Shown here: positions 7,209 through 15,098 of the stretch, piece after piece
How positions within the stretch are numbered: position 1 is the first letter of the stretch
Layout: each line of letters begins with the position of its first letter
NCBI RefSeq assembly: GCF_900100795.1
Contig: NZ_FNCO01000013.1
Location: 1 to 64,000 of the forward strand
Direction of reading: 5' to 3'
Length of the DNA: 64,000 nucleotides
Source of the DNA: Pseudomonas abietaniphila
GTDB taxonomy: Bacteria > Pseudomonadota > Gammaproteobacteria > Pseudomonadales > Pseudomonadaceae
The notes under the pieces: generated by a model
Databases searched by the model: none
Seen by the model: the letters and a program-made list of their open reading frames with translations, nothing else
What the model was told of the DNA's origin: nothing
Made by a program: the position numbers and the translations under genes

Positions 7209-10050
7209 TTACCACTCTCCAAATTGCGCCGCCCGGCCGAAGCTCTTCCGCGATCGCCTGCTGGGCGCCCCGCTTCGCGGTATCGGCATAAGCCTGGCCG
7301 ACAGCCTGCATATCGCGGTCAGAAGTGTTGTTGCCAGAACCGTCGACCGTGAAGTTTTGCTGAATGACAATCGAGCCACCAGCGGCCGCCGGCGCTGACG
7401 ATCCAGAACCGCTGGACGAAAGACCGACGTAGCCGCCATCGGCATAGCCTTTGCCGTTTTTGTTCAGGCGCTCCAGGTACTGACGCATTCCAGGCTGTTG
7501 AACGACTTCCTTGCGGATGACAACCTCACCACCGTGAACGACGCCCATCGGCTGATATTTGCCGCCGTCGCCGGTATAGCCGCCATCCCAATGCTGCGAG
7601 GAAAGCCAGCTTTGGTAAGCCGCACCGGTGTATCCAGACTGCGTAGAGCCAGCTGATGTAGAGCCGCCGAAATAAGCGCCTGCTGCCGAGGATGCCAGCC
7701 CGAACAAAGCGCTGAGCCCTGACGATGTCGCCTGACGAGCCTCGATCCGCACCAGGTCAGCAAGGACGGATTTGGCAAAATCTCCGAAAGAAGCCTTACC
7801 AGTCAAAGCGAAATTGACGATTGCATCTTCCATGCCGCTGAACGCATTGGAGAACAGGTTTTTGGTCTGTCCGGCCACGTCCTTGGCGCTCTGCAGATAA
7901 TCCTGATACGCCGACGACGCGCCATTGGTCCAATCAGCCTGGGCTTTGTCGACATCGACGTAATACTGCCTCTGGTAGGCTAGACGCTGGTCCAACGCGG
8001 TCTTGAGCGAGGCCGTTTCCTTGTCGTAAAGCTCGGTGCTGAACTGGTCTTTGTTGCTCTTGTTGTAGTCGGAGGTCAGCTTATCCAGCTGCGACTGGTA
8101 CGACTGCTGAATGCTGAGCTGCTCCTGCAGGCGCTGCTTCTGCAAATCCCCCAGGCCAACGCCAGCGAGGTTGTTGTCCAGCCCCTGCTTCGCGCTGGCG
8201 AGCTGGCTTTGCAGGTTTTCATCGAAGGCCGCCAGCTTGCGGCGGGTTTCGAGCGCCTTCTCCGAAAGGGTGTTCTGAGTTTCCAGCGCCGCGTTGCGTT
8301 TCAGCTGCGCGGTGATCAGATCCTGACTGGCCAGCAGCGACTTCTGGTCAGCGGTCAGTGTTTTCTTGGTCTTGATGTCGGCGAGCTGCTGCTCCCACTC
8401 GACCAGTTTTTTCGCATTGGCGCCCAGGGTTTGGCTTGCAGCATTCTGGTCGCCGATCAGCGCGCCCTGCTGCTGGAGTGCCGCATATTGCTGCCGGGCC
8501 GAATCGAGGGCCTTGATACCGGCGTCTTCCGTGTAGGCTTTGGGTTTCGGGCCGGTTTCTTTGTACTTTTCTCGAATTCCATCAAGGCGGCGCTGAGCGT
8601 CAGCATCACTCACTCCGGCAGTGCCATTGACCTTGGCTGCACGGTTGATGTCTTCAATCTCGGTGCGGGCCTTTTTCAGCTCAGCGGCCATTTTCTCCGC
8701 TTTAGACGCCGTGTCCTCCAAGCCCTTATTGAAGCTTTCCCGCCCCTTGATGCCCTTGTCCTGAATGCTCTGATAAAGGGCCTGCGCAGCTTGCCGGTTC
8801 AGCTTTTCCTGTTGGCTCAAGCCGAGGTCGGTGATATCCGATTGGACCTGGGACGTCCCGCGCCCACCGCCGCCACGCGGACCGCTGCCGATGCGCCCAG
8901 CGTTTGCCAATTGCTCCTGAAGCAGCGCCATTTTCTCCTCGAACGTCTTCTCACGTCCGATATCGAGAATCGCATCCCATGCGCCTTTGGCAGCACTTTT
9001 AACGGTGTTCCAGCCACTCTCGATCGAGCCGAGGTTGCTTTTGATCTTGTCAGCCCTGCCGCTGAGCGCCTGGGCGTAGGCCTCTTCCGCGAGGGAAACA
9101 GCGCCTTGCTGATCGCCCTGACGCACCAGGGCATCAATCTGCTCGTAGGTAGCAGCGGTCAGGTAGTGCAGTTGATCGTTGAGCGCCTTCGATGCCTTGA
9201 CCGGGTCTTGGGCGATTTTCTCAAAGTCGGCAACTGTCTCCGACGCGGCCTTACCGGTCGCCTCCTGCATTTTCAGTGCAGCAACGGCGATCGAGTCGAA
9301 GCTGCTTACCGGGATCTTGCCCGAGCTGGCCAGCTGAACCAGCACCTCCGATGCAGCACCAACAGTACCGGTGGTGCCGCTGACGGACTTGGCCAGCGTC
9401 TCCAATCCATCGACTGTCGCGCCGGATGCGCTGCCGGTAAGGATCAGCGCCTGACGATAAGCGCTGGCTTCGTCACTGCCTTGCTTGTACGCCAAAGCCA
9501 GCACAGCGGCTGCCGCAGCAGCAACTGTGAAAGGATTGACCAGACCCAGCACGTATCCGCCGAGCGCTTTTGCGGCTGGCCCGATTCCGCCGAACATATC
9601 CTTGAGCTGGCCGCCCTGCTGCAGGAACACGGTCAGCGGTGCCTGGCCGCCTTGCAACGACACCGCAATGTCGGTGAACTGAGCAGGCACACCGCGCAAT
9701 GCCGCGTTGTAGGCTTTGGCCGACATTGCGCCCTTGGCCATGACCGCGTCGGTCTTGCCAATGGCCTCGCGCTGCTCGTTGAGCTTTTTCAGGTACTCGT
9801 CGAAGTCGCTCTTTTCCAGGCGTCCAGCTGCCCGGTGCTTGCGCAGTTGCTCTTCCATCTTGTCGAGGCGACCATAAGCACCCACGACCGGATCAATCTG
9901 CCCAACCAGCTTGTCGAGCTGGCCAGCCTGATAGGCCGCTTCCTTGGTGGCAGCCTTCAGCGCGCGTTGGGCCCGGTCCATGCCTTTTTCAAAGCCGCCA
10001 GTGTTGGCCACTAGGTCGACCGTCAACTGGCCAAGCGAATCAACAGCCAT
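7198..10050 (-). CDS. tape measure protein (lambda gpH-like)
   Basis: A 950-aa protein that sets tail length and is ejected during DNA delivery. The N-terminal domain (about 1-210) ends in a hydrophobic segment near residues 165-190. Long coiled-coil regions rich in Lys, Gln and Glu fill residues 360-680. The C-terminal lambda-type domain (about 730-860) carries 'WDGGYTGDGGKYQPMGVVHGGE', followed by a Gly/Ser-rich tail. It comes right after the T reading frame, as in lambda. If the usual ratio of about 1.5 angstroms per residue holds, the tail would be about 140 nm, but proteolysis or non-helical parts would shorten this. Confidence 0.95.
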   Translation of the reverse strand: MAVDSLGQLTVDLVANTGGFEKGMDRAQRALKAATKEAAYQAGQLDKLVGQIDPVVGAYGRLDKMEEQLRKHRAAGRLEKSDFDEYLKKLNEQREAIGKTDAVMAKGAMSAKAYNAALRGVPAQFTDIAVSLQGGQAPLTVFLQQGGQLKDMFGGIGPAAKALGGYVLGLVNPFTVAAAAAAVLALAYKQGSDEASAYRQALILTGSASGATVDGLETLAKSVSGTTGTVGAASEVLVQLASSGKIPVSSFDSIAVAALKMQEATGKAASETVADFEKIAQDPVKASKALNDQLHYLTAATYEQIDALVRQGDQQGAVSLAEEAYAQALSGRADKIKSNLGSIESGWNTVKSAAKGAWDAILDIGREKTFEEKMALLQEQLANAGRIGSGPRGGGGRGTSQVQSDITDLGLSQQEKLNRQAAQALYQSIQDKGIKGRESFNKGLEDTASKAEKMAAELKKARTEIEDINRAAKVNGTAGVSDADAQRRLDGIREKYKETGPKPKAYTEDAGIKALDSARQQYAALQQQGALIGDQNAASQTLGANAKKLVEWEQQLADIKTKKTLTADQKSLLASQDLITAQLKRNAALETQNTLSEKALETRRKLAAFDENLQSQLASAKQGLDNNLAGVGLGDLQKQRLQEQLSIQQSYQSQLDKLTSDYNKSNKDQFSTELYDKETASLKTALDQRLAYQRQYYVDVDKAQADWTNGASSAYQDYLQSAKDVAGQTKNLFSNAFSGMEDAIVNFALTGKASFGDFAKSVLADLVRIEARQATSSGLSALFGLASSAAGAYFGGSTSAGSTQSGYTGAAYQSWLSSQHWDGGYTGDGGKYQPMGVVHGGEVVIRKEVVQQPGMRQYLERLNKNGKGYADGGYVGLSSSGSGSSAPAAAGGSIVIQQNFTVDGSGNNTSDRDMQAVGQAYADTAKRGAQQAIAEELRPGGAIWRVVNGR

Positions 10051-10053
10051 AAA

Positions 10054-10359
10054 TCACCCCTTCACACGCTTCAGCAGTGCCAGAACTTCTTGCGGCGTGG
10101 CGCTCTTCGGCTCGACGTTGAAACCGCGATCGGGCATGTAGTCCGAGTACTTGGCCTTGCCGCCCATGACGTTGTTGAACACCGTGGCCAACATCGCAAA
10201 CCCATCCTCGAGGCGAAGGCCCAGATTCAACGGCCCGGTTTGTCGCCGGTACCGCATCCAGTCCATGGCCTCGACGTAGGTCATTCTTTGCTTGGCTTCC
10301 GCGATGGTCGCGCCGAGGATGATCGCGAGCTCGTGCCAGAGCTCTTCCTCGGGTTGGAT
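10054..10359 (-). CDS. tail assembly chaperone, T extension made by -1 frameshift (lambda gpGT-like)
   Basis: This frame encodes 101 residues that are read only after a -1 frameshift at the A-run 10359-10366 near the end of G. The fusion G-T is then 220 aa. Directly after the shift the frame reads 'IQPEEELWHELAIILG', a coherent helix with no methionine until 25 codons later. The ATG at 10284 is therefore probably not a real start. In lambda, gpGT at a low ratio to gpG recruits tail tube protein to the tape measure. It ends 3 bases before the tape-measure start. Confidence 0.85.
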   Translation of the reverse strand: MQPEEELWHELAIILGATIAEAKQRMTYVEAMDWMRYRRQTGPLNLGLRLEDGFAMLATVFNNVMGGKAKYSDYMPDRGFNVEPKSATPQEVLALLKRVKG

Positions 10360-10715
10360 TTTTTTTCGAGGGTGCCCTCCGGAACTTTGTTTACATCCCC
10401 AATGGCCGCCAGCAGCACGATCGCCAGCTCAGCGCAGAGAGGGCCGTGACCGGCTTCCGCGCTGCCGACGATGTCATCGACCGTAAACACCGGCACACCG
10501 TCCTTGTTGGTGATGCAGGAGGCAATCCGCTGAGCGGCCAAATCGCCACCGCGATCCTGCGCATCCCAGCGCTGCGTCAGCGAAATGAAGGACTCCTGGA
10601 GTACGTAGACGGTTGCCGTCTGTGCCTTTCCGTTGGCGTGCCAGGTGATCTCCTTCTTCACCGGCGGCGCGATGAACGCGCCAGCGGCTTGCAACGAAGC
10701 AATACTCAGATCCAT
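10281..10715 (-). CDS. tail assembly chaperone (lambda gpG-like)
   Basis: A 144-aa protein lying between the major tail protein and the tape measure. It has a beta-rich N-terminus ('EITWHANGKAQTATVYV') and a helical centre. The last 25 residues (after 'TLEKK') are Ser/Arg/Lys-rich low-complexity sequence, as expected for the tail of a frame that is bypassed by frameshifting. The shift site lies at codons 117-119. It acts as chaperone of the tape measure during tail assembly in the lambda family and is absent from mature virions. Confidence 0.85.
   Translation of the reverse strand: MDLSIASLQAAGAFIAPPVKKEITWHANGKAQTATVYVLQESFISLTQRWDAQDRGGDLAAQRIASCITNKDGVPVFTVDDIVGSAEAGHGPLCAELAIVLLAAIGDVNKVPEGTLEKKSNPRKSSGTSSRSSSARPSRKPSKE
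10359..10367 (-). promoter_or_regulatory. -1 ribosomal frameshift site (G to GT)
   Basis: On the minus strand the zero frame reads GAA AAA AAA TCC. The heptamer A AAA AAA is a classic -1 slippery sequence. Slipping one base gives AAA AAA ATC CAA and enters the T frame, which is open to 10054. Lambda uses a comparable site (G GGA AAG) in the same gene position. Confidence 0.85.
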
Positions 10716-10724
10716 GGGGCTTCC

Positions 10725-11462
10725 TTAAGCGGAGGTCTTGGCGATCAGCACGGGCTCGCCCGATACCTGAATGCCAACGGTGGATTTGACGACGTCGCCC
10801 AGGCCGAAGGTGAACGGGAAGCTGTTCATGTAGCCTTCAAAGGTGAGCCAGGTGCGGGTGTTCGGCAGGTCGAAGTCGATTTCGTCCTCAACCACCGCGC
10901 GCGCGGTTGCGCCAGTGCCAGAGCCGCCGGTGAGCGCCACGGTCGGCGCGCTGGTGTAGCCAGAACCAGCATTGGTGATGGTAAACCCGGTGACTTTGCC
11001 TCCCGAGACCTCCGCAGTGGCAGTAGCTCCCGAGCCACCGCCGCCGGTGATGGCGACCGCAGGAGCGGTCGTGTAGCCGGTGCCCGCCGAGTTCAGTACC
11101 AGCGCCGCCAGAGCACCCGGCGTGCCAATCAGGGGCTGAATGCCTTCCTCGGTATCGAAGTTGTAACCGTCCGACCAGCCCACGGCCCATTTGAGTTTGG
11201 TGCCTGCGGTCTTCAATTGATGAAGGCGCAGGTGAACCGGATTCTTCGGATCGATGTTCAAGCCGAAAGAGGCAGAGCCGGGCTCAGCGAGGCCCGCTTC
11301 GTATTCGCGTCCCTTTGAAGTTGTGCAAGTCACGTCAACTTGGGCGACTGAGGTGTCGATGCCGTCGAGCGTGGTGAAGCAGCCCACGTTTAGCACGCTG
11401 TTGTCGGCCGGATCGATGGCGAAAAGCTCGGTGCCTTGGACATTAATGGTGTTCTTAGCCAA
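10725..11462 (-). CDS. major tail tube protein (gpV-like) with inserted Gly-rich repeats
   Basis: A 245-aa tail tube subunit. Residues 1-115 and 190-245 form the recognisable tube domain ('VDVTCTTSKGREYE', 'NTRTWLTFEGYMNSFPF'). Between them (about 118-185) are two copies of a repeat, 'GTGYTTAPAVAITGGGGSG' and 'GSGYTSAPTVALTGGSGTG'. This insert is probably a surface decoration on the tube. The gene follows a terminator-like hairpin and lies directly upstream of G. Highly expressed structural protein. Confidence 0.85.
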   Translation of the reverse strand: MAKNTINVQGTELFAIDPADNSVLNVGCFTTLDGIDTSVAQVDVTCTTSKGREYEAGLAEPGSASFGLNIDPKNPVHLRLHQLKTAGTKLKWAVGWSDGYNFDTEEGIQPLIGTPGALAALVLNSAGTGYTTAPAVAITGGGGSGATATAEVSGGKVTGFTITNAGSGYTSAPTVALTGGSGTGATARAVVEDEIDFDLPNTRTWLTFEGYMNSFPFTFGLGDVVKSTVGIQVSGEPVLIAKTSA

Positions 11463-11507
11463 TTCAAAAACTCCCCGATTTCCTGCGAAATCACTGTTTG
11501 GCGGGCA

Positions 11508-11531
11508 TAAAAAAACCCGCCGAAGCGGGTC
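11508..11531 (-). terminator. intrinsic terminator-like hairpin upstream of the major tail protein
   Basis: The minus strand reads ACCCGC-TTCG-GCGGGT followed by seven T residues. It lies between the tail completion gene (ends 11551) and the major tail protein (starts 11462). Confidence 0.75.
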
Positions 11532-11550
11532 GTTCTTTCAGGTTTTCCGG

Positions 11551-11916
11551 CTAAGCACTCACCAGCCAGGACACATCGAAACCTTTGCGGTAATTCTTGG
11601 TTTCGGTGTCGCGCGTGTCGACGCCGAAACCGGTGATATAGGCGTACCGGCCGATTGCTTTGCGCATAGCCGTCACGACGGCGTCAGCCGCTGTCGCGGT
11701 ATCCGCGTAAACATCGATCTGCAGGCCGTAGCGGTCAGTATCGGGCCGCCCGTTGATGTAGTTGATCGGCGAGCCGCTGACCACCTGCCAGACCGCATAC
11801 GGCTTGGCCACGCTTTGCGGGGCGTCACCATGCGGATAAAGGCGAATCGGATTGTCGCCGAGCAACGCGGTGACTGCCGGCGCTGCCTTACATGCTGCCA
11901 CGATGGGAGCCAGCAT
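11551..11916 (-). CDS. tail completion/terminator protein (DUF3168 family)
   Basis: A 121-aa protein of the DUF3168 family, the tail terminator or head-tail joining protein of HK97-like siphophages. It contains 'PYAVWQVVSG' and 'YGLQIDVYAD', typical of the fold. The ATG at 11916 overlaps the stop of the HK97-gp10-like gene as ATGA. A longer upstream reading frame (to 12054) would overlap that gene and is not needed. Confidence 0.85.
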   Translation of the reverse strand: MLAPIVAACKAAPAVTALLGDNPIRLYPHGDAPQSVAKPYAVWQVVSGSPINYINGRPDTDRYGLQIDVYADTATAADAVVTAMRKAIGRYAYITGFGVDTRDTETKNYRKGFDVSWLVSA

Positions 11917-12359
11917 CAATTCACCCCGAGCTTGATCAGCTGATACTTGGCCGAGTTCAAAAACTCCTTGAACACGGCCTCTCGATTGTTCGCCAGCGCT
12001 GGGCGCAGGAACGGCTTGGCTCTGTTCTTCTCGGTGCCAAGTTCGACCCACCACCAGTAGAAGGTGTTGCCGCCGCCCTGACCCTTGCTGCGCTTGCGCA
12101 CACCGACCGACATCACGACGGCGCCAACTTCGACGCCGATGGCCTTGCGCTCAACGATCGCGAGGTTTTTCGGAATGAAGTTCGCTGTTTCCGGGTCGTC
12201 GATCCGCGCTGCCCGGTTCTTCGCGTCGGCCAGGACCAATGCCATCGCATCCTTGGCCGCCGGCGTCACGACCTTGCGCCGCATTTCCTCGGCCAGGCCG
12301 CGAAACTTCGCGGAAAGTTCATCGGCGCCAGTGAGCTTGTACTCAACCCAATCAGCCAT
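11916..12359 (-). CDS. HK97 gp10-like head-tail joining protein
   Basis: A 147-aa protein of the HK97-gp10 family, found between the head-closure protein and the tail terminator. Family features seen are the N-terminal 'GADELSAKFRGLAEEMRRKV' helix and the C-terminal 'WVELGTEKNRAKPFLRPAL' block. Its start overlaps the end of the upstream gene by 8 bases. Confidence 0.88.
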   Translation of the reverse strand: MADWVEYKLTGADELSAKFRGLAEEMRRKVVTPAAKDAMALVLADAKNRAARIDDPETANFIPKNLAIVERKAIGVEVGAVVMSVGVRKRSKGQGGGNTFYWWWVELGTEKNRAKPFLRPALANNREAVFKEFLNSAKYQLIKLGVN

Positions 12360-12684
12360 CGTTGACGCCCTCGCTAGCCGGAAAGGTCAGATACTCCTTG
12401 CCGGACACCGGATCGCGCAGAGCGCCGTGCAAGTTGTAGATCCTGCCGTCATGGCGTGCACGCATCGAGGCGTCGAAACCGTCACGGTAGCGCGTCACGA
12501 TCCTGCAGGTGACTTCCGATTGGGTGGATTGCGCGGCGATGAACTCGCGCACGCTCAGATCCTTGATCGCCGCCCAAACCGTGGCAAATTCTACCCATCT
12601 CACCAGCGGCTCATTGGAGACCGGATCGTAGGTCGTGACCTTCTGCTCGAACGTCACTCGGTGCCGAAGATCGCCCGCTTTCAT
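12352..12684 (-). CDS. phage head closure protein (SPP1 gp16/HK97 gp7 type adaptor)
   Basis: A 110-aa beta-barrel head-tail adaptor. It begins 'MKAGDLRHRVTFEQ', the standard opening of this family (head_tail_adaptor), and contains 'WVEFATVWAAIKDLSVREF'. It closes the connector after DNA packaging. The start overlaps the stop of the gp6-like gene. Confidence 0.9.
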   Translation of the reverse strand: MKAGDLRHRVTFEQKVTTYDPVSNEPLVRWVEFATVWAAIKDLSVREFIAAQSTQSEVTCRIVTRYRDGFDASMRARHDGRIYNLHGALRDPVSGKEYLTFPASEGVNDG

Positions 12685-12974
12685 CAGAATCGCTTCCTGT
12701 ACCAGAGCAGCCGGCCGACTGCGAGAGGGACTTCCGTGAGCCCGCTCGCAACTGCCTCACGGTTCGCATACCAGTGGCCAACCAGCAGCAGGATCGCCTG
12801 TTGAACATCCTTGGTAAGGCCCATTTCTTCTGGCAACAGCGGGGTTTCCACAATTACACGGTCGCAGTGCTGCTCGACGTGAACCTGCGCGGCATCGAGA
12901 TACCCCTGGATCAAGGCGTCTTCGTCGTCGTGATCGACGCGCAGGTGCGTTTTCACCAGAGATAACTCGATCAT
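12684..12974 (-). CDS. head-tail connector protein (HK97 gp6-like)
   Basis: A 96-aa all-helical connector of the gp6/YqbG type. It starts 'MIELSLVKTHLRVDHDDED', the common opening in which a short helix precedes the acidic loop. The ATG at 12974 overlaps the upstream stop in TGATG; a GTG three bases earlier is the alternative. It binds the portal and receives the closure protein. Confidence 0.87.
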   Translation of the reverse strand: MIELSLVKTHLRVDHDDEDALIQGYLDAAQVHVEQHCDRVIVETPLLPEEMGLTKDVQQAILLLVGHWYANREAVASGLTEVPLAVGRLLWYRKRF

Positions 12975-13198
12975 CACTTGGTCTCTTTCGGTGCGGCCGG
13001 TTTCGAATCCTTCGGTTTGGTGACCTTCGGCTTCCCGTCAGCGCCGAGCTCAACGACCAACTGCTTACCCAGGAGGGTGTGGGCATATTCGTCGTCAGCA
13101 TCTTCGAACACTTGGCCGCGTGTCACCTTGGGCGATTCAACGCCGGCGCCGAGCAATGCGGCATTACCGACGAAGCCCCACAGAGCTTTGATTTTCAT
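12974..13198 (-). CDS. hypothetical head-region protein
   Basis: A 74-aa protein between the capsid and connector genes. It has an N-terminal beta-rich part ('LWGFVGNAALLG', 'VTRGQVFEDADDEYAH') and a Lys/Pro-rich tail. Small genes of this kind occupy this place in many HK97-like phages, but no function is established to my knowledge. It is coupled to the connector gene by a TGATG overlap. Confidence 0.7.
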   Translation of the reverse strand: MKIKALWGFVGNAALLGAGVESPKVTRGQVFEDADDEYAHTLLGKQLVVELGADGKPKVTKPKDSKPAAPKETK

Positions 13199-13216
13199 GT
13201 TGCCTCCAGAAACGAA

Positions 13217-13240
13217 AAGGCCGGCTTATCGCCGGCCTTG
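13217..13240 (-). terminator. intrinsic terminator-like hairpin after the capsid gene
   Basis: AAGGCCGGC-GATA-AGCCGGCCTT followed by TTCGTTT on the minus strand. It lies between the capsid stop (13255) and the next gene (13198). It may lower expression of the connector genes relative to capsid. Confidence 0.75.
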
Positions 13241-13254
13241 ATCAGGGATGGAAG

Positions 13255-14457
13255 TTAGGCAGCAGCCGGGAACGTGCCTTTTACCAGCGCCTCGCGCCGA
13301 CGAACTCCCAAACCCAGACGCTCTTCAGCAAGAAGCGCGATTTGGTTTTTGATGAACATGTCGTTGATCAGGCCCATCTTGAACAGGTAGGTCATACGAT
13401 CGAACAGGATGGCTGCGCGGGCAAAGTTCGCGATCAGGAACTCACCGCCGGTGTCGACATCACCTTCATCCATGCTGTCAGACGTTATGACCGGACGGCC
13501 CCACAGGACTGGGGTCACCAAGCCTTGCAGGTTGGCGAACAGATAGCGATTTTCACCGTCTTTCTGCAGCTCGATGTTCATCCAGTCGAGTTCGCTCATC
13601 ACAACGCCATCGGCGGACAACTTGGACTGCTTGCGCACCTGGTAGATACCGCGGCGAACGATGTCGATCGAGGTGTCGCCGGCCTTCGTCAGAGCTGCAC
13701 TGTAGGTGGTGGCCTGGGTCATCAAACCGTTCAGGTTTTCGCCGGTGCCGTCGCCTTTCAGGATTTGATTTTCTTCTTCCAGCTTCAGGTCATAACGCAG
13801 CAGTTCCTGAATGTAGCCCTGCATTTGCGGGACATCGTCCAGCGCTTCTTCGGTGACTGGCATCCAGACCGCGATCTTTTTCACGCGATCGGTTGCTGGT
13901 TCGAAGGTCACGTCGCTGGTTGGCTTTGTGCCGCCTTCTGCCACTGGAGCAGCGCCGCGAGTGTGAAGCAGCTCACGGAAGTAGGTGTACTGCTGGCCGG
14001 TGACTGGGATGGCGGTCAGCAGGTCACGGATACGCAGCTCTTGGCGAATGCCTGGCTGAATAACCGGGTCGTAAATCGGCGCGACAATGCCGGCGCTGGT
14101 GACCTTGACTTCCTTCATGCTCGCCAGATCGGATTTGGTGACTTCGATCTCCGCGCGGTTAGCCGATTTCTGGCTGAGCGCCTTGTAAGCGTCGTCGCCC
14201 TTGATCATATCGATGAAGGACTTGCCTTCGCCCGGACCGCCACGCAGTTTGACGCCCTTCTGTTCAAGGTCTTGAACCTGATCGATGACCTTTTGCAGCT
14301 CGCCCTTTTGGTCCTCGATCTGCTTCTTCAGGTCGCCGGTGACCTTGTTGCCTTTCTGGACTTCGTCCATAGCGGCATCGTATTTCTTTTGCAGCCCCTC
14401 GAAGCCGCTTTTCAGCTGCTGATCAAGGGATTCTTTCAGTTCTTTCACTTCGCTCAT
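13255..14457 (-). CDS. major capsid protein (HK97 fold)
   Basis: A 400-aa HK97-family capsid precursor. Residues 1-75 are highly charged coiled coil ('KSGFEGLQKKYDAAMDEVQK'), the scaffolding delta domain expected to be removed by the prohead protease. The coat domain follows, with 'IRDLLTAIPVTGQQYTYFRE' and the C-terminal 'FIKNQIALLAEERLGLGVRR'. The start overlaps the protease stop by 4 bases (ATGA). Next to protease and portal, as in HK97. Confidence 0.95.
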   Translation of the reverse strand: MSEVKELKESLDQQLKSGFEGLQKKYDAAMDEVQKGNKVTGDLKKQIEDQKGELQKVIDQVQDLEQKGVKLRGGPGEGKSFIDMIKGDDAYKALSQKSANRAEIEVTKSDLASMKEVKVTSAGIVAPIYDPVIQPGIRQELRIRDLLTAIPVTGQQYTYFRELLHTRGAAPVAEGGTKPTSDVTFEPATDRVKKIAVWMPVTEEALDDVPQMQGYIQELLRYDLKLEEENQILKGDGTGENLNGLMTQATTYSAALTKAGDTSIDIVRRGIYQVRKQSKLSADGVVMSELDWMNIELQKDGENRYLFANLQGLVTPVLWGRPVITSDSMDEGDVDTGGEFLIANFARAAILFDRMTYLFKMGLINDMFIKNQIALLAEERLGLGVRRREALVKGTFPAAA

Positions 14458-15098
14458 GGCGATACTCCGAAATGGTTGGCAAACAGGGTGGAAATGTCTT
14501 TCAGCTCTTCCACGATCGCCGTGGCCTCACTGCCGCCGTCACGGCGTAGTGCGGGGTAGCCGAGCGAAGCGACTGCTGCCGCTTCCTTCTGCGAGAGGCC
14601 CATGCGTTCACGCAGGGCGCTCTCGAAAAGCCTGATGTCCGACTTGACGCTGAGGACTTGGGCATCTGGGTTCATGCCAAACGGCACGAACGAGGCTTCC
14701 CACAGCTCAGCGGACTTGATGACGCGCACTTGTCGGCCGGCGCGCTGCTGGAAATCAGCTTCCAGCGTGTTGAAACCGATGGACATGCTGTCCAGAGAGC
14801 CGTCTTTCATCAGCTCATAGGCGTCCCGTGCGTAACTAACTTTCAGGTTTACCTGGCCCTTTACGTACAGGCCGTGGTCGTCCTGATTGAAATCAGCGGT
14901 ACCAACCAGTCGGGTCAGGTCGTGGTACAGCGCCAGCTTCAACTTACCGTTGCGCGCCGTCTTCACGCTGGTGAACGCACCCTTGACGATGACGTCATCG
15001 CCCAGGTCGACGTTTTCAAACACCGCGGCGTAGCCCTCGAAGTTGCCGGCGTCGTCGGCCGCCTTCACCTCGAATGGGCAATCAAGCTTGCTGAGCAT
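14454..15098 (-). CDS. prohead protease (HK97 gp4-like, peptidase family S78/U35)
   Basis: A 214-aa serine protease that cleaves the capsid scaffold domain during maturation. Visible motifs are the catalytic His region 'LALYHD' (His59) and the Ser region 'LDSMSIGF' (Ser104/106). The ATG at 15098 has GGGAG upstream and overlaps the portal end by 17 bases. An ATG at 15137 is possible, but would add 13 residues of low similarity and has poor spacing. Confidence 0.9.
   Translation of the reverse strand: MLSKLDCPFEVKAADDAGNFEGYAAVFENVDLGDDVIVKGAFTSVKTARNGKLKLALYHDLTRLVGTADFNQDDHGLYVKGQVNLKVSYARDAYELMKDGSLDSMSIGFNTLEADFQQRAGRQVRVIKSAELWEASFVPFGMNPDAQVLSVKSDIRLFESALRERMGLSQKEAAAVASLGYPALRRDGGSEATAIVEELKDISTLFANHFGVSP

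Noticed and set aside
8209..10014. Long plus-strand open frame opposite the tape measure gene
   Set aside because: It is the antisense shadow of the tape measure coding sequence; no ribosome site and shadow-like composition.
13342..14559. Plus-strand open frame opposite the major capsid gene
   Set aside because: Antisense shadow of a clear HK97 capsid gene.
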